A DNA stretch of 64,000 nt from an uncultured Nesterenkonia sp. (GTDB taxonomy: Bacteria > Actinomycetota > Actinomycetes > Actinomycetales > Micrococcaceae), in the NCBI GenBank assembly GCA_947494195.1, contig CANLUC010000001.1:186001-250000 (forward strand), written 5' to 3'. Made by a program: the position numbers and the translations under genes. Below the pieces are notes generated by a model. The model did no database searches and was not told the origin of the DNA. It saw nothing but the letters and a program-made list of their open reading frames with translations. Below, one piece after another: positions 34,191 through 42,742 of the stretch. Numbering within the stretch: position 1 is the first letter of the stretch; each line of letters opens with the position of its first letter.

Positions 34191-35009
34191 ATGAAAACGC
34201 CATCAAATACGCAACGCTTCCTCAACACCGGGTTGGGCGTGCTGTTCCTTGCCATTATGCTCTTCCCGGTCTACTGGATGGTCAATACCTCGTTCCAGGG
34301 CGGAGGATCTGCTGCCAGCAGCTCCTTCTTCCCCACGGAGCCCGTGCTGGATGGTTACCGCAGAGCCATCGACCAGCAGACCGGAAACCTTGTCACGAGC
34401 CTGTTGGTCGCACTGGGGACGGTGGTTGTGTCTCTCGCCATTGCCACCCCTGCGTCCTACGCATTGGCCAAGTTCAAGCTCGCCGGTTCGAACATCGTTC
34501 TGTTCTCGCTGCTCATCGCGCAGATGATCCCCGGCATCGTGATCGCGAACGCGCTCTACACGATCTACAACCAGGTCGGTCTGCTCAACACCATCCCCGG
34601 ACTCATCCTCGCGAACGCCACCCAGGCGATCCCGTTTGCAGTGCTGATCATGACGGCATTCATGCGAGGCCTGCCGGCGTCTCTGGTGGAGGCTGCACGC
34701 GTGGACGGCGCGGGCTATTTCCGGGCCTTCTTCTCCATCATTGTGCCCGTCAGCAAGAACTCCATCATCACCGCTGGGCTCTTCTGCTTCCTGTTCACCT
34801 GGAGCGACTTCATCTTCGCCGTGTCCCTGACGACCTCCGACGAGGTGAAGCCGGTGACGCTGGGCATCTATGAGTACCTCAATGGCGAAGTCCAGAGCTG
34901 GGGGCCGGTCCTCGCAACAGCGGTGCTGGCCTCCATCCCCGCCATCGGCATGCTGATCGTGGCGCAGCGCTACATCGCTGCAGGTGCCCTGGGTGGTGCC
35001 ACCAAGTAG
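34191..35009 (+). CDS. ABC sugar importer permease, MalG type
   Basis: 272 residues, six helices. Starts FLNTGLGVLFLAIMLFPVYW; EAA loop EAARVDGAGYFRAFFSIIVP. GAGGT lies before ATG 34191, 8 bases after the preceding stop. No ATPase gene follows: the next thing is the palindromic repeat. As in many Gram-positive CUT1 importers, a shared MsmK/UgpC-like ATPase encoded elsewhere must drive it (inference from the family). Confidence 0.92.
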   Translation: MKTPSNTQRFLNTGLGVLFLAIMLFPVYWMVNTSFQGGGSAASSSFFPTEPVLDGYRRAIDQQTGNLVTSLLVALGTVVVSLAIATPASYALAKFKLAGSNIVLFSLLIAQMIPGIVIANALYTIYNQVGLLNTIPGLILANATQAIPFAVLIMTAFMRGLPASLVEAARVDGAGYFRAFFSIIVPVSKNSIITAGLFCFLFTWSDFIFAVSLTTSDEVKPVTLGIYEYLNGEVQSWGPVLATAVLASIPAIGMLIVAQRYIAAGALGGATK

Positions 35010-35039
35010 GCCTCCACGCCCTGCGGGCCCGTGCTCACC

Positions 35040-35122
35040 GCATCTGTCGCATGCCTATGCCATGTCCCACCGCTTTGGACGGAAATAACGATGGGACATG
35101 GCATAGAGGTGCGACGAGCGTG
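35040..35122. repeat. 83-bp palindromic repeat, copy 2
   Basis: Same element as 28206-28288, with 79 of 83 identical bases and the same orientation relative to the window. The outer pairing is perfect here (GTCGCA with TGCGAC). It starts 30 bases after the last importer gene and lies in a convergent gap. The two copies bound the whole xyloside cassette. Confidence 0.85.
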
Positions 35123-35147
35123 ACTGATGTGGTGTCAGCGAGGCTTC

Positions 35148-35411
35148 TTAAGCGGCTACGGCCTCGAGCACGTAGGCGCCGAAGATCCAGACCGGGACGG
35201 AGAAGAACCCCACAAAGAAACTCACCACGGCGAGCCCCCAGCTGCGGCCCCATAGGGCCACCGCGGCCCCGATGAGACCACATGCGAACGGCGCGCCCAT
35301 CAGCCAGACACTGGCGGGCGCGCCGTCGTCGTTGAAGTCCACCAGCAGCACCGGGGAGACCACCGCCAGCCCCAGGAAGAGAAGGGCGGCGGTGAGTCTG
35401 CGGCGGTACAT
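35148..35411 (-). CDS. Small membrane protein of unknown function
   Basis: 87 residues, three hydrophobic segments: LTAALLFLGLAVVSPVLLVD, WLMGAPFACGLIGAAVALWG and LAVVSFFVGFFSVPVWIFGA. No recognised family. ATG 35411 is without a clear ribosome site. It lies downstream of ahcY in the same direction (45-base gap) and convergent with the importer operon. Confidence 0.65.
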   Translation of the reverse strand: MYRRRLTAALLFLGLAVVSPVLLVDFNDDGAPASVWLMGAPFACGLIGAAVALWGRSWGLAVVSFFVGFFSVPVWIFGAYVLEAVAA

Positions 35412-35456
35412 GCGGGGTCAGTAGTGCTGGGTCAGTCGTGTTGGATCAGCGAGGAA

Positions 35457-36947
<1,491 letters not shown>

Positions 36948-37009
36948 GGGTGGAGAAGTCCTTGCTGTCTGGGATACGTGGGTCTTGAAAGACGTGTGGT
37001 GAAGAGTGC

Positions 37010-37216
37010 TCAGCGGCGTGCGAGCAGCGTGGGCACGCCGCGCTCGATGCGATAGCGCAGGGTCTCGTCGCTGGTGGAGATGAGCTGATCGCCGTCCTGG
37101 CGCAGGGAGCTGCCGCTGACCGGGCAGCGCAGGATCTTCAGCAGTTCGGCAGAGAGTGCGGACGCGGGGCGTTCCGTGCCGGGACGCGGCGTGGCGGAGG
37201 AGCTGGCACTGGGCAT
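37010..37216 (-). CDS. Trm112-family zinc-ribbon-like protein
   Basis: 68 residues. The core is [19 protein letters not shown], then [18 protein letters not shown], the UPF0434/Trm112 pattern (LL.ILRCP...L...Y.I..G.P.LL). Only one cysteine remains, so zinc binding is doubtful, as in many bacterial homologues. These proteins partner methyltransferases or assist lipid and rRNA modification; next to ahcY a link to methylation is attractive but unproven. ATG 37216 follows TAGGCT by 7 bases, suggesting a leaderless mRNA. Confidence 0.85.
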   Translation of the reverse strand: MPSASSSATPRPGTERPASALSAELLKILRCPVSGSSLRQDGDQLISTSDETLRYRIERGVPTLLARR

Positions 37217-37223
37217 GGCCCTA

Positions 37224-37229
37224 AGCCTA
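37224..37229 (-). promoter_or_regulatory. Putative -10 box of leaderless Trm112 mRNA
   Basis: TAGGCT on the minus strand ends 7 bases before ATG 37216. Confidence 0.45.
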
Positions 37230-37244
37230 CCGCGCAGGGCAGAG

Positions 37245-37284
37245 CAGAGGGCCGGCGTCGTCATCCGACGACACCGGCCCTCTG
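37245..37284 (-). terminator. Strong hairpin after the SulP gene
   Basis: An 18-bp stem (one mismatch) with 4-base loop: arms 37245-37262 and 37267-37284 around ATCC. It lies 28 bases past the sulP-family stop and before the Trm112 promoter. No long T-run follows. Confidence 0.7.
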
Positions 37285-37312
37285 TGCTTGATTCTTCGCG
37301 GGTCAACTGGGG

Positions 37313-38836
37313 TCAGTGACCGGCGCCGAAGTTGCCTGCCATGCGGTCGTGCAGGTCCAGGCTGGCCGCGTTGAGCCCGGAGATCTCCACCCGCTTGCCG
37401 TACTTGGCGTACTTCTCCGTGACCGCGTCCAGCGAGGCGACGGTCGAGGCATCCCAGACGTGGGAGTTGTACATGTCGATGACCACGTGCTCGGGATCCT
37501 CGGCGTAGTTGAACTGCGTGTAGAGATCGTTCGAGGAGGCGAAGAACAGCTCCCCGGTGACCTCGTATTTCGCGATCTCCTCGCCGAAGTGCTGCTCGAT
37601 CCGGCGCTCCACGGTGGCCAGGTGAGCCACGCGGCGGGCGAAGAGCACCATGGCGGTGAGCACGCCGAGCGCCACACCGATGGCCAGGTTGTGCGTCCAC
37701 ACGGTCGCGATGACCGTGACGAGCATGACCGAGGTCTCGGACTTCGGCATCATCTTCAGCGTGGAGGGCTTGATGCTGTGCCAGTCGAAGGTGGCGATGG
37801 ACACGAAGATCATCACCGCGACCAGCGCCGCCATGGGCATCAGGGCCACGATCTCGCCCAGGGTGACCGCGAGGATGAGGATGAAGATGCCGGCACAGAA
37901 GGTGGAGATGCGGGTCCGCGCGCCGGAGGCCTTCACGTTGATCATGGTCTGACCCACCATCGCGCAGCCGCCCATGCCGCCGAAGAAGCCTGTGATGATG
38001 TTCGCGGCCCCCTGGCCCCAGGATTCACGGACCTTGCCGGAGCGGGTGTCGGTGACATCGTCGACCAGCTTGGCGGTCATCAGCGACTCCAGCAGCCCGA
38101 CGGCCGCCATGCCCAGCGCGTAGGGCGCGATGATCTGGAAGGTCTCCATGGTGAACGGGACGTCCGGGATGAACAGTGCCGGCAGCGATTCCGGCAGCTG
38201 GCCCTTGTCGCCGACCGTGGGGACGTTCAGCGCGAACACGACCGCCAGAATGGTCAGCAGCACGATCGCGACCAGCGGCGCGGGCACCGCCGAGGTGATG
38301 CGCGGCAGCAGGTAGATGACCACGAGCCCGAAGGCGACCATCGGGTAGACCAGCCAGGGAACCCCGATGAGGTCGGGGATCTGTGAGGTGAAGATCAGGA
38401 TCGCCAGCGCGTTGACGAAGCCGACCATCACCGAACGGGGAATGAAGCGCATCAGCTTTGCCACCCCGATCACGGCGAGCAGCACCTGGAAGACCCCGGC
38501 GAGGATCACGGTGGCGATGAGGTACTCGATGCCGTGGCTCGCCACGAGTGGTGCGATGACCAGGGCCGTCGCCGCGGTGGCGGCGGAGATCATGGCGGGA
38601 CGTCCACCGAGGAACGCGATCGAAACCGCCATGGTGAAGGAGGCGAAGAGGCCATACTGCGGATCCACCCCGGCGATCAGCGAGAAGGCGATGGCCTCCG
38701 GGATCAGCGCCAGGGCCACGACCAGCCCGGCCAGGACCTCGGTCTTGAGCAGGCGAGGCGTCTTGAGCGTGCGAAGAACCGACTGCCGTTCCTCCGGGGT
38801 CAGCTCCTCGGCGACGGCCGTGGACGAATGTGCCAT
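37313..38836 (-). CDS. SulP-family anion transporter with STAS domain
   Basis: 507 residues. Membrane domain of about 14 helices with the SLC26 core: [20 protein letters not shown] (the helix-3 region), [20 protein letters not shown] and [20 protein letters not shown]. The C-terminal ~90 residues form a short STAS domain ([20 protein letters not shown] and [20 protein letters not shown]). Members carry sulfate, bicarbonate or dicarboxylates. Absence of sulfur-assimilation neighbours leaves the substrate open. ATG 38836. A MerR-type promoter upstream suggests it is induced by the regulator encoded at 39053-39430. Confidence 0.92.
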   Translation of the reverse strand: MAHSSTAVAEELTPEERQSVLRTLKTPRLLKTEVLAGLVVALALIPEAIAFSLIAGVDPQYGLFASFTMAVSIAFLGGRPAMISAATAATALVIAPLVASHGIEYLIATVILAGVFQVLLAVIGVAKLMRFIPRSVMVGFVNALAILIFTSQIPDLIGVPWLVYPMVAFGLVVIYLLPRITSAVPAPLVAIVLLTILAVVFALNVPTVGDKGQLPESLPALFIPDVPFTMETFQIIAPYALGMAAVGLLESLMTAKLVDDVTDTRSGKVRESWGQGAANIITGFFGGMGGCAMVGQTMINVKASGARTRISTFCAGIFILILAVTLGEIVALMPMAALVAVMIFVSIATFDWHSIKPSTLKMMPKSETSVMLVTVIATVWTHNLAIGVALGVLTAMVLFARRVAHLATVERRIEQHFGEEIAKYEVTGELFFASSNDLYTQFNYAEDPEHVVIDMYNSHVWDASTVASLDAVTEKYAKYGKRVEISGLNAASLDLHDRMAGNFGAGH

Positions 38837-38962
38837 GGGGCTCCGTTCTCAGGTTGCGGACACAGCGGTGCCCAGCGATATACGTACAATGTGGCGGTGC
38901 GCAGCGCTGCGCAGAAAAGAATGAGGGCGCCGATGAGTCGACCTCGAACCGGCTACCCGCAA

Positions 38963-38990
38963 AACTCTACCCTCACGTTAGGGTAGAGTT
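38963..38990 (-). promoter_or_regulatory. MerR-type operator/promoter of the SulP gene
   Basis: Perfect 11-bp inverted repeat AACTCTACCCT/AGGGTAGAGTT with 6-base spacer. On the minus strand it spaces GTGAAC (38988-38993) from TAGAGT (38964-38969) by 18 bases, the overlong layout typical of MerR-activated promoters, pointing at the SulP gene. The flanking parts of this 216-base gap hold nothing else I can identify. Confidence 0.72.
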
Positions 38991-39052
38991 CACGTTTTGT
39001 GGGCAAGGTCTCAGGAGGTGAGACTAGTGCAGCGCAGTGCTCACATCGAACC

Positions 39053-39430
39053 TCAGCTGCCCAGCTGGTCTCGCAGCTGCTCCGCGAGGATATCGGCCTG
39101 CTGCAGGTACGCCGCCAGCTTCCCGCGCTCCTTCTGCACATGCTCCAGGGAAAGCTGGGCACGCTCGCGCTGCTGGTCATCGAGGGCCTCCAGCTCAAGC
39201 AGCTCCACCACCTCGGAGAGCTCCTCCAGGCTGAACCCCAGCGGCTTGAGGTACTTGATCCGCATCAGCCGCTGCTCATCGGCCTCGCTGTAGAGCCGAA
39301 AACCACCCTCGGTGCGGCCGCTGGCGGGCAGAAGTCCGACGTCGCCGTAGTGCCGGATGGTGCGCAGGGAGAGTCCGGTGCGTTCCGCCAGTTCACCGAT
39401 GTGCATGGTCCCCTGCTGCTCTTCAGTCAT
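39053..39430 (-). CDS. MerR-family regulator
   Basis: 125 residues. Winged helix with HIGELAERTGLSLRTIRHYG and GGFRLYSEADEQRLMRIKYL, then a coiled-coil dimer helix ALDDQQRERAQLSLEHVQKE. The chain ends soon after, leaving no effector domain and no metal-binding cysteines, so it belongs with the short MerR proteins. ATG 39430 has GAGGAA upstream. It lies just upstream of a MerR-type promoter leading into the SulP gene; regulation of that gene (and itself) is inferred from that site. Confidence 0.92.
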   Translation of the reverse strand: MTEEQQGTMHIGELAERTGLSLRTIRHYGDVGLLPASGRTEGGFRLYSEADEQRLMRIKYLKPLGFSLEELSEVVELLELEALDDQQRERAQLSLEHVQKERGKLAAYLQQADILAEQLRDQLGS

Positions 39431-39455
39431 GAAGTTCCTCAGTCATCGAGTTCGC

Positions 39456-39902
39456 TCAATCATCGAGCAGGCGGAGGTGGCCGCGGGAGATGCCCGGGCC
39501 GCCGGTTCGGGCGGGCGGAGCCATCCGCTCACGATTGGACCGGGTGGGCAGCTCTGGCTCCGCAGGTGGTGAGTCTGCTGCGTCCTGGTGCTGGCTGGAA
39601 CCCTGTTCCGGGGTGCGCGCACGGGCCGCGGCACGCGCTTCGGGGGATTCGCGGACGGCGTCGGCCAGGGCGAGGAGGTCATCGACCTGCTTGGGCGCTC
39701 CTGGAAGATTGAGCCGCAGGACCTCCCAGCCGCGCGGCGGGGTCACCGAGGCGGCATGCCGATCGCAGAGGTCGTAGGTGTGCGGCTCCGCGTAGACGCT
39801 CAGCGGACCGACCACCACGGTGGAGTCTTTATAGGAATAGGTCAGCGTGGCAGCGGCAGGCCGCTCACAGCTGTTTCTGGTGCATCGACGCGAGGAATCC
39901 AC
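39456..39902 (-). CDS. DUF3499-family protein
   Basis: 148 residues starting from GTG 39902. Conserved N-terminal part: RRCTRNSCERPAAATLTYSY, STVVVGPLSVYAEPHTYDLC and RHAASVTPPRGWEVLRL, with four cysteines arranged like a zinc ribbon. The C-terminal half is Pro/Ala/Glu-rich and not conserved. This actinobacterial family lies near whiB, manA and glycan genes; its role is not known. TAGGGT is 8 bases before the start and GAGGT 5 bases before it, so either leaderless or ribosome-site initiation is possible. Confidence 0.9.
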   Translation of the reverse strand: MDSSRRCTRNSCERPAAATLTYSYKDSTVVVGPLSVYAEPHTYDLCDRHAASVTPPRGWEVLRLNLPGAPKQVDDLLALADAVRESPEARAAARARTPEQGSSQHQDAADSPPAEPELPTRSNRERMAPPARTGGPGISRGHLRLLDD

Positions 39903-39980
39903 GAGACCTCACCCTAGCAACCAGCATGGCCGGGCGACTGCAGGCAGGGCCGCGACGCTCTCAACGGCCAGGCGTACGCA

Positions 39981-39998
39981 GGTACAGTAAACGGTACA
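39981..39998 (+). promoter_or_regulatory. Candidate YefM operator
   Basis: Direct repeat GGTACA (39981-39986 and 39993-39998) just before yefM; the TACA half resembles the TGTACA core bound by YefM in E. coli. TACAGT at 39983-39988 could also be the -10 box. Confidence 0.5.
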
Positions 39999-40018
39999 AC
40001 GCTGGGGAGAGACGACAC

Positions 40019-40267
40019 ATGGCACTCACCACAAGTTCCGCGCGACGCGACCTTTTTCGGCTCATCGAGCAGGTCAACCTGGACCACACTGAAGTGGAGA
40101 TCACCTCACGCCGAGGCTCCGCGGTCCTGATGTCCAAAGATGAATACGACTCTCTCGTCGAAACCAGCTATCTGTTGCGATCACCGGCGAACGCCCGTCG
40201 GCTCATGAACGCGCTCCACAGCGCTCAATCTGGGGACGTGGCAGAACACGAACTCACCGACCCATGA
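40019..40267 (+). CDS. yefM: Antitoxin YefM
   Basis: 82 residues of the Phd/YefM fold. N-terminal dimer/DNA-binding part: SARRDLFRLIEQVNLDHTEV; the family block SAVLMSKDEYDSLVETSYLL then RSPANARRLMNAL is nearly the same as in E. coli YefM. It neutralises YoeB and represses the operon. GGGGAGAG lies upstream of ATG 40019, and it overlaps yoeB by 4 bases. Confidence 0.96.
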   Translation: MALTTSSARRDLFRLIEQVNLDHTEVEITSRRGSAVLMSKDEYDSLVETSYLLRSPANARRLMNALHSAQSGDVAEHELTDP

Positions 40268-40533
40268 CTGGCTCGCGGAAGCTTGCCTGGACCACCGAGG
40301 GGTGGGATGACTACCTCAACTGGCAGTCACAGGACCGCAAGACCCTGAAGAGGATCAACCAGCTCCTCGCCGACATGCTCCGTGAGGACCCCTTCGAGGG
40401 GATCGGCAAGCCAGAGCCTTTGAAGCACGCGCTGGCTGCAGCGTGGTCCAGGCGCATCGATGAAGCTCATCGACTCGTCTACCTCGCGGATCGCTCCCAC
40501 GTCACGATTCTCCAAGCCCGATACCACTACTGA
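40264..40533 (+). CDS. yoeB: Toxin YoeB (mRNA endonuclease)
   Basis: 89 residues of the RelE/YoeB fold. It cleaves mRNA in the ribosomal A site. Conserved: WDDYLNWQSQDRKTLKRINQ, PFEGIGKPEPLKH (catalytic Glu), SRRIDEAHRLVY (Arg) and terminal QARYHY (His/Tyr). All catalytic residues are present, so the toxin should be active. ATGA overlap with yefM couples translation. The pair sits between core genes, without transposase remnants. Confidence 0.96.
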   Translation: MTGSRKLAWTTEGWDDYLNWQSQDRKTLKRINQLLADMLREDPFEGIGKPEPLKHALAAAWSRRIDEAHRLVYLADRSHVTILQARYHY

Positions 40534-40606
40534 GACGCAGGCCCGGGCGCGAGAGTCTCCAGGAACTCCAGGACGGCACTGGTGGTGATCTCGGGCTGCT
40601 GCGGCG

Positions 40607-42742
40607 TCAGCGCAGCAGCCGGACCGGGACGTATTGTTCCGCTCCGCGCAGCTGCTCCACCGGGGAGAGACTGATCTGGTCCTCCCCGGCCGTGGTGGCA
40701 AGCATCGCGTGGATGCCCCCTTCGCCGGTGAGCTCGGGTGCGGAGAAGACGACGACGGCGGCCTCCGCCTCGGTGCCCTCGGGCTCGGCCTCGGCGATGT
40801 CGTCTGCGGAGATGACCGCGGCTCCGTCGGCGGCAACCTCCACGGTCTGTTCCTCGCCAAACTCACCCTCGGCGTCCATGACGCGATAGCCGATGCTTCC
40901 GGAAGCCCCGGTGCCGAAGAGGCGCAGCTCAGAGGCGCCGAGTTCTGGGAGCAGCGCGCCAGAGCCCTCGGCCAGGGCCTCGGTCGTCGCCGCCCAGCTG
41001 AAGTCACTGCTCTGGGCGGACTCGCTGCGCACCGCGGCGTAGGCGGGCACATCGCTGCGCACCTGGATATCGGTCACCCCTGGATCGACGCCCTGCAGCT
41101 CGATGACGTCGACCTCGCCGCCGTCCACAGTGAAGACACCGGGAATGTCGAGGCTCTGCTGCCCGTCCTCGCCATAGACCTGGACCTCCACGGTGGCTCC
41201 CTGGTTCCCGGGCACGTGGATCCACAGCTCCGGCGGGGTGGGGCCGGACTGCTCGCCGTCCTCGGCGCTGTCCTCCGACTCCTCGTCGGTGTCGGCGTCC
41301 GTCTCGGCGGTGCCTTCGGGCACGGTGATGCCGGGCAGCACATGACTGGTTCCTGCCTCGGTGAGCCCCGGGAGGAACTCGACGCCGGTACCGATGATTC
41401 CGGAGGCGCGCGAGGACTGCAGCTGGGCGGTGACCGGCGCGCCCGATGAGCGCACGGAAACGCCCAGGTCCGTTCCGGCGGAGGCCAGCCCGGCGATGTT
41501 CACCGAGCGGGTGGTCTCTCCGGGGACGACGACCGAGCGTGCGCCCGAGGTCCCGCGGTCCCCTTCAGAGTCCACGCTGGTGACCTCCACGGTGGCCGAG
41601 CGCTCGAAGGGATTCGCCAGGGTCAGCAGGGAGGACGCACCGGCGGCGATCTCGGGGCCGAAGAACCACTGTGAACGCTCGGGCGCGGTGCACTGTCCCA
41701 CCGCGAGACCCGCCACGGACCCGGCGTCGGCCTGGTACTCATACAGGCCTGCGGCAGCCAGCGGGCTCCCGTCGGCCGCGGCCTCCACGCTGAGCAGCGG
41801 GGGCCGGACCGGATCGGTGGAGGATTCGTAGACGGTCTCGCGCTGTGCCAGCGGAACGCTCGGCGCAGCATCCCCGGACGCGGCGTCCGTCTCCTGGGCA
41901 CCGGAGCCTTCGGTGAGCGTGACGTCGTTGACGCGGGATTCCTCGTTCAGCTGCGACCATTCGGCGGCGGGGAAGCTGCCGCTGAGGTCCGTCGCGAAGA
42001 GCACTGCGGAGAACCGTGAGGTGGCGGTTGCGTCGCGCTCCCGATACTCCAGCTCACCCTCGGTGGTCAGCGAGTCAGGCTGCCCCGGCATCGGCGGGCA
42101 GATGAAGCTCTGCCCGGTGCGCGGCGCCGCCACGGAGGCTGCCCCCAGGGCGGCGGCTGCGCCTTGATCGACTCCTTCAGTCCCCGCGGCAGCCTCCGAG
42201 CGTCCATCCGCCAGCCCGTCCAGCACCACGGAACCCACCAGGGCGGCAAGCACACCAGCGGTCACGACGACGGCGGCCGTGCGCGTCCCCGCACCGCTGC
42301 GGCCCGCTGCGCTGGTGGTGGCCTCGTCCTGCGTCCGGCTCGCACGGGACCGACGGTCCCTCCGCGAGCCGCGGGCCTTGGGGGATGCAGCGGCGGCGGT
42401 CGGCGCGGAAGAACCTGCCGGAGCTGCCGAGGAAGACGTGCGCGCTTCGGCCGCTTGGCGCGCCTCAGATTCCCTGCGCGCCGCGGAGGCCTTGCGCGCG
42501 TCAGATTCCCTGCGTGCCTCCGATTCCGAGCGCGCCTGGGCCGCACTCTGCTTCTCGGCGCGCAGCTGTGACTCCTGCTCCTCACGCAGCCGCTTCTCTT
42601 CCGCGCGCAGTTCGGCGCGGGCCGCTGCGGCGTCCTGTTTGGCCTTCTGCGTGGCGGCGCGCTCCTGTTCGCGGATCGCGCGTTCGCGGGCGCGGCGCTG
42701 TTCCTTGATGAGCTTCTTGACCTTGACCTTCTTGGCGCTCAT
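40607..42742 (-). CDS. DUF5719-family membrane-anchored extracytoplasmic protein
   Basis: 711 residues. The first ~150 are very rich in Lys, Arg, Glu and Ala (RRARERAIREQERAATQKAK), probably a cytoplasmic coiled coil. One membrane helix (TAAVVVTAGVLAALVGSVVL) follows, then ~520 residues of extracytoplasmic beta-rich repeats typical of DUF5719 (SLLTLANPFERSATVEVTSV, VVVPGETTRSVNIAGL). It overlaps the giant GT2 gene by 4 bases. In actinobacteria this pair is conserved and probably builds a surface polymer; the long charged N-terminal extension is unusual. Confidence 0.8.
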   Translation of the reverse strand: MSAKKVKVKKLIKEQRRARERAIREQERAATQKAKQDAAAARAELRAEEKRLREEQESQLRAEKQSAAQARSESEARRESDARKASAARRESEARQAAEARTSSSAAPAGSSAPTAAAASPKARGSRRDRRSRASRTQDEATTSAAGRSGAGTRTAAVVVTAGVLAALVGSVVLDGLADGRSEAAAGTEGVDQGAAAALGAASVAAPRTGQSFICPPMPGQPDSLTTEGELEYRERDATATSRFSAVLFATDLSGSFPAAEWSQLNEESRVNDVTLTEGSGAQETDAASGDAAPSVPLAQRETVYESSTDPVRPPLLSVEAAADGSPLAAAGLYEYQADAGSVAGLAVGQCTAPERSQWFFGPEIAAGASSLLTLANPFERSATVEVTSVDSEGDRGTSGARSVVVPGETTRSVNIAGLASAGTDLGVSVRSSGAPVTAQLQSSRASGIIGTGVEFLPGLTEAGTSHVLPGITVPEGTAETDADTDEESEDSAEDGEQSGPTPPELWIHVPGNQGATVEVQVYGEDGQQSLDIPGVFTVDGGEVDVIELQGVDPGVTDIQVRSDVPAYAAVRSESAQSSDFSWAATTEALAEGSGALLPELGASELRLFGTGASGSIGYRVMDAEGEFGEEQTVEVAADGAAVISADDIAEAEPEGTEAEAAVVVFSAPELTGEGGIHAMLATTAGEDQISLSPVEQLRGAEQYVPVRLLR

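Noticed and set aside
36948-37009. Possible SAH riboswitch before ahcY
   Set aside because: Only 62 bases are available and I see no matching pseudoknot-type pairing; a covariance-model search would be decisive.
38999-39712. Plus-strand open frame of 237 codons
   Set aside because: Antisense to the MerR and DUF3499 genes, which have clear motifs.
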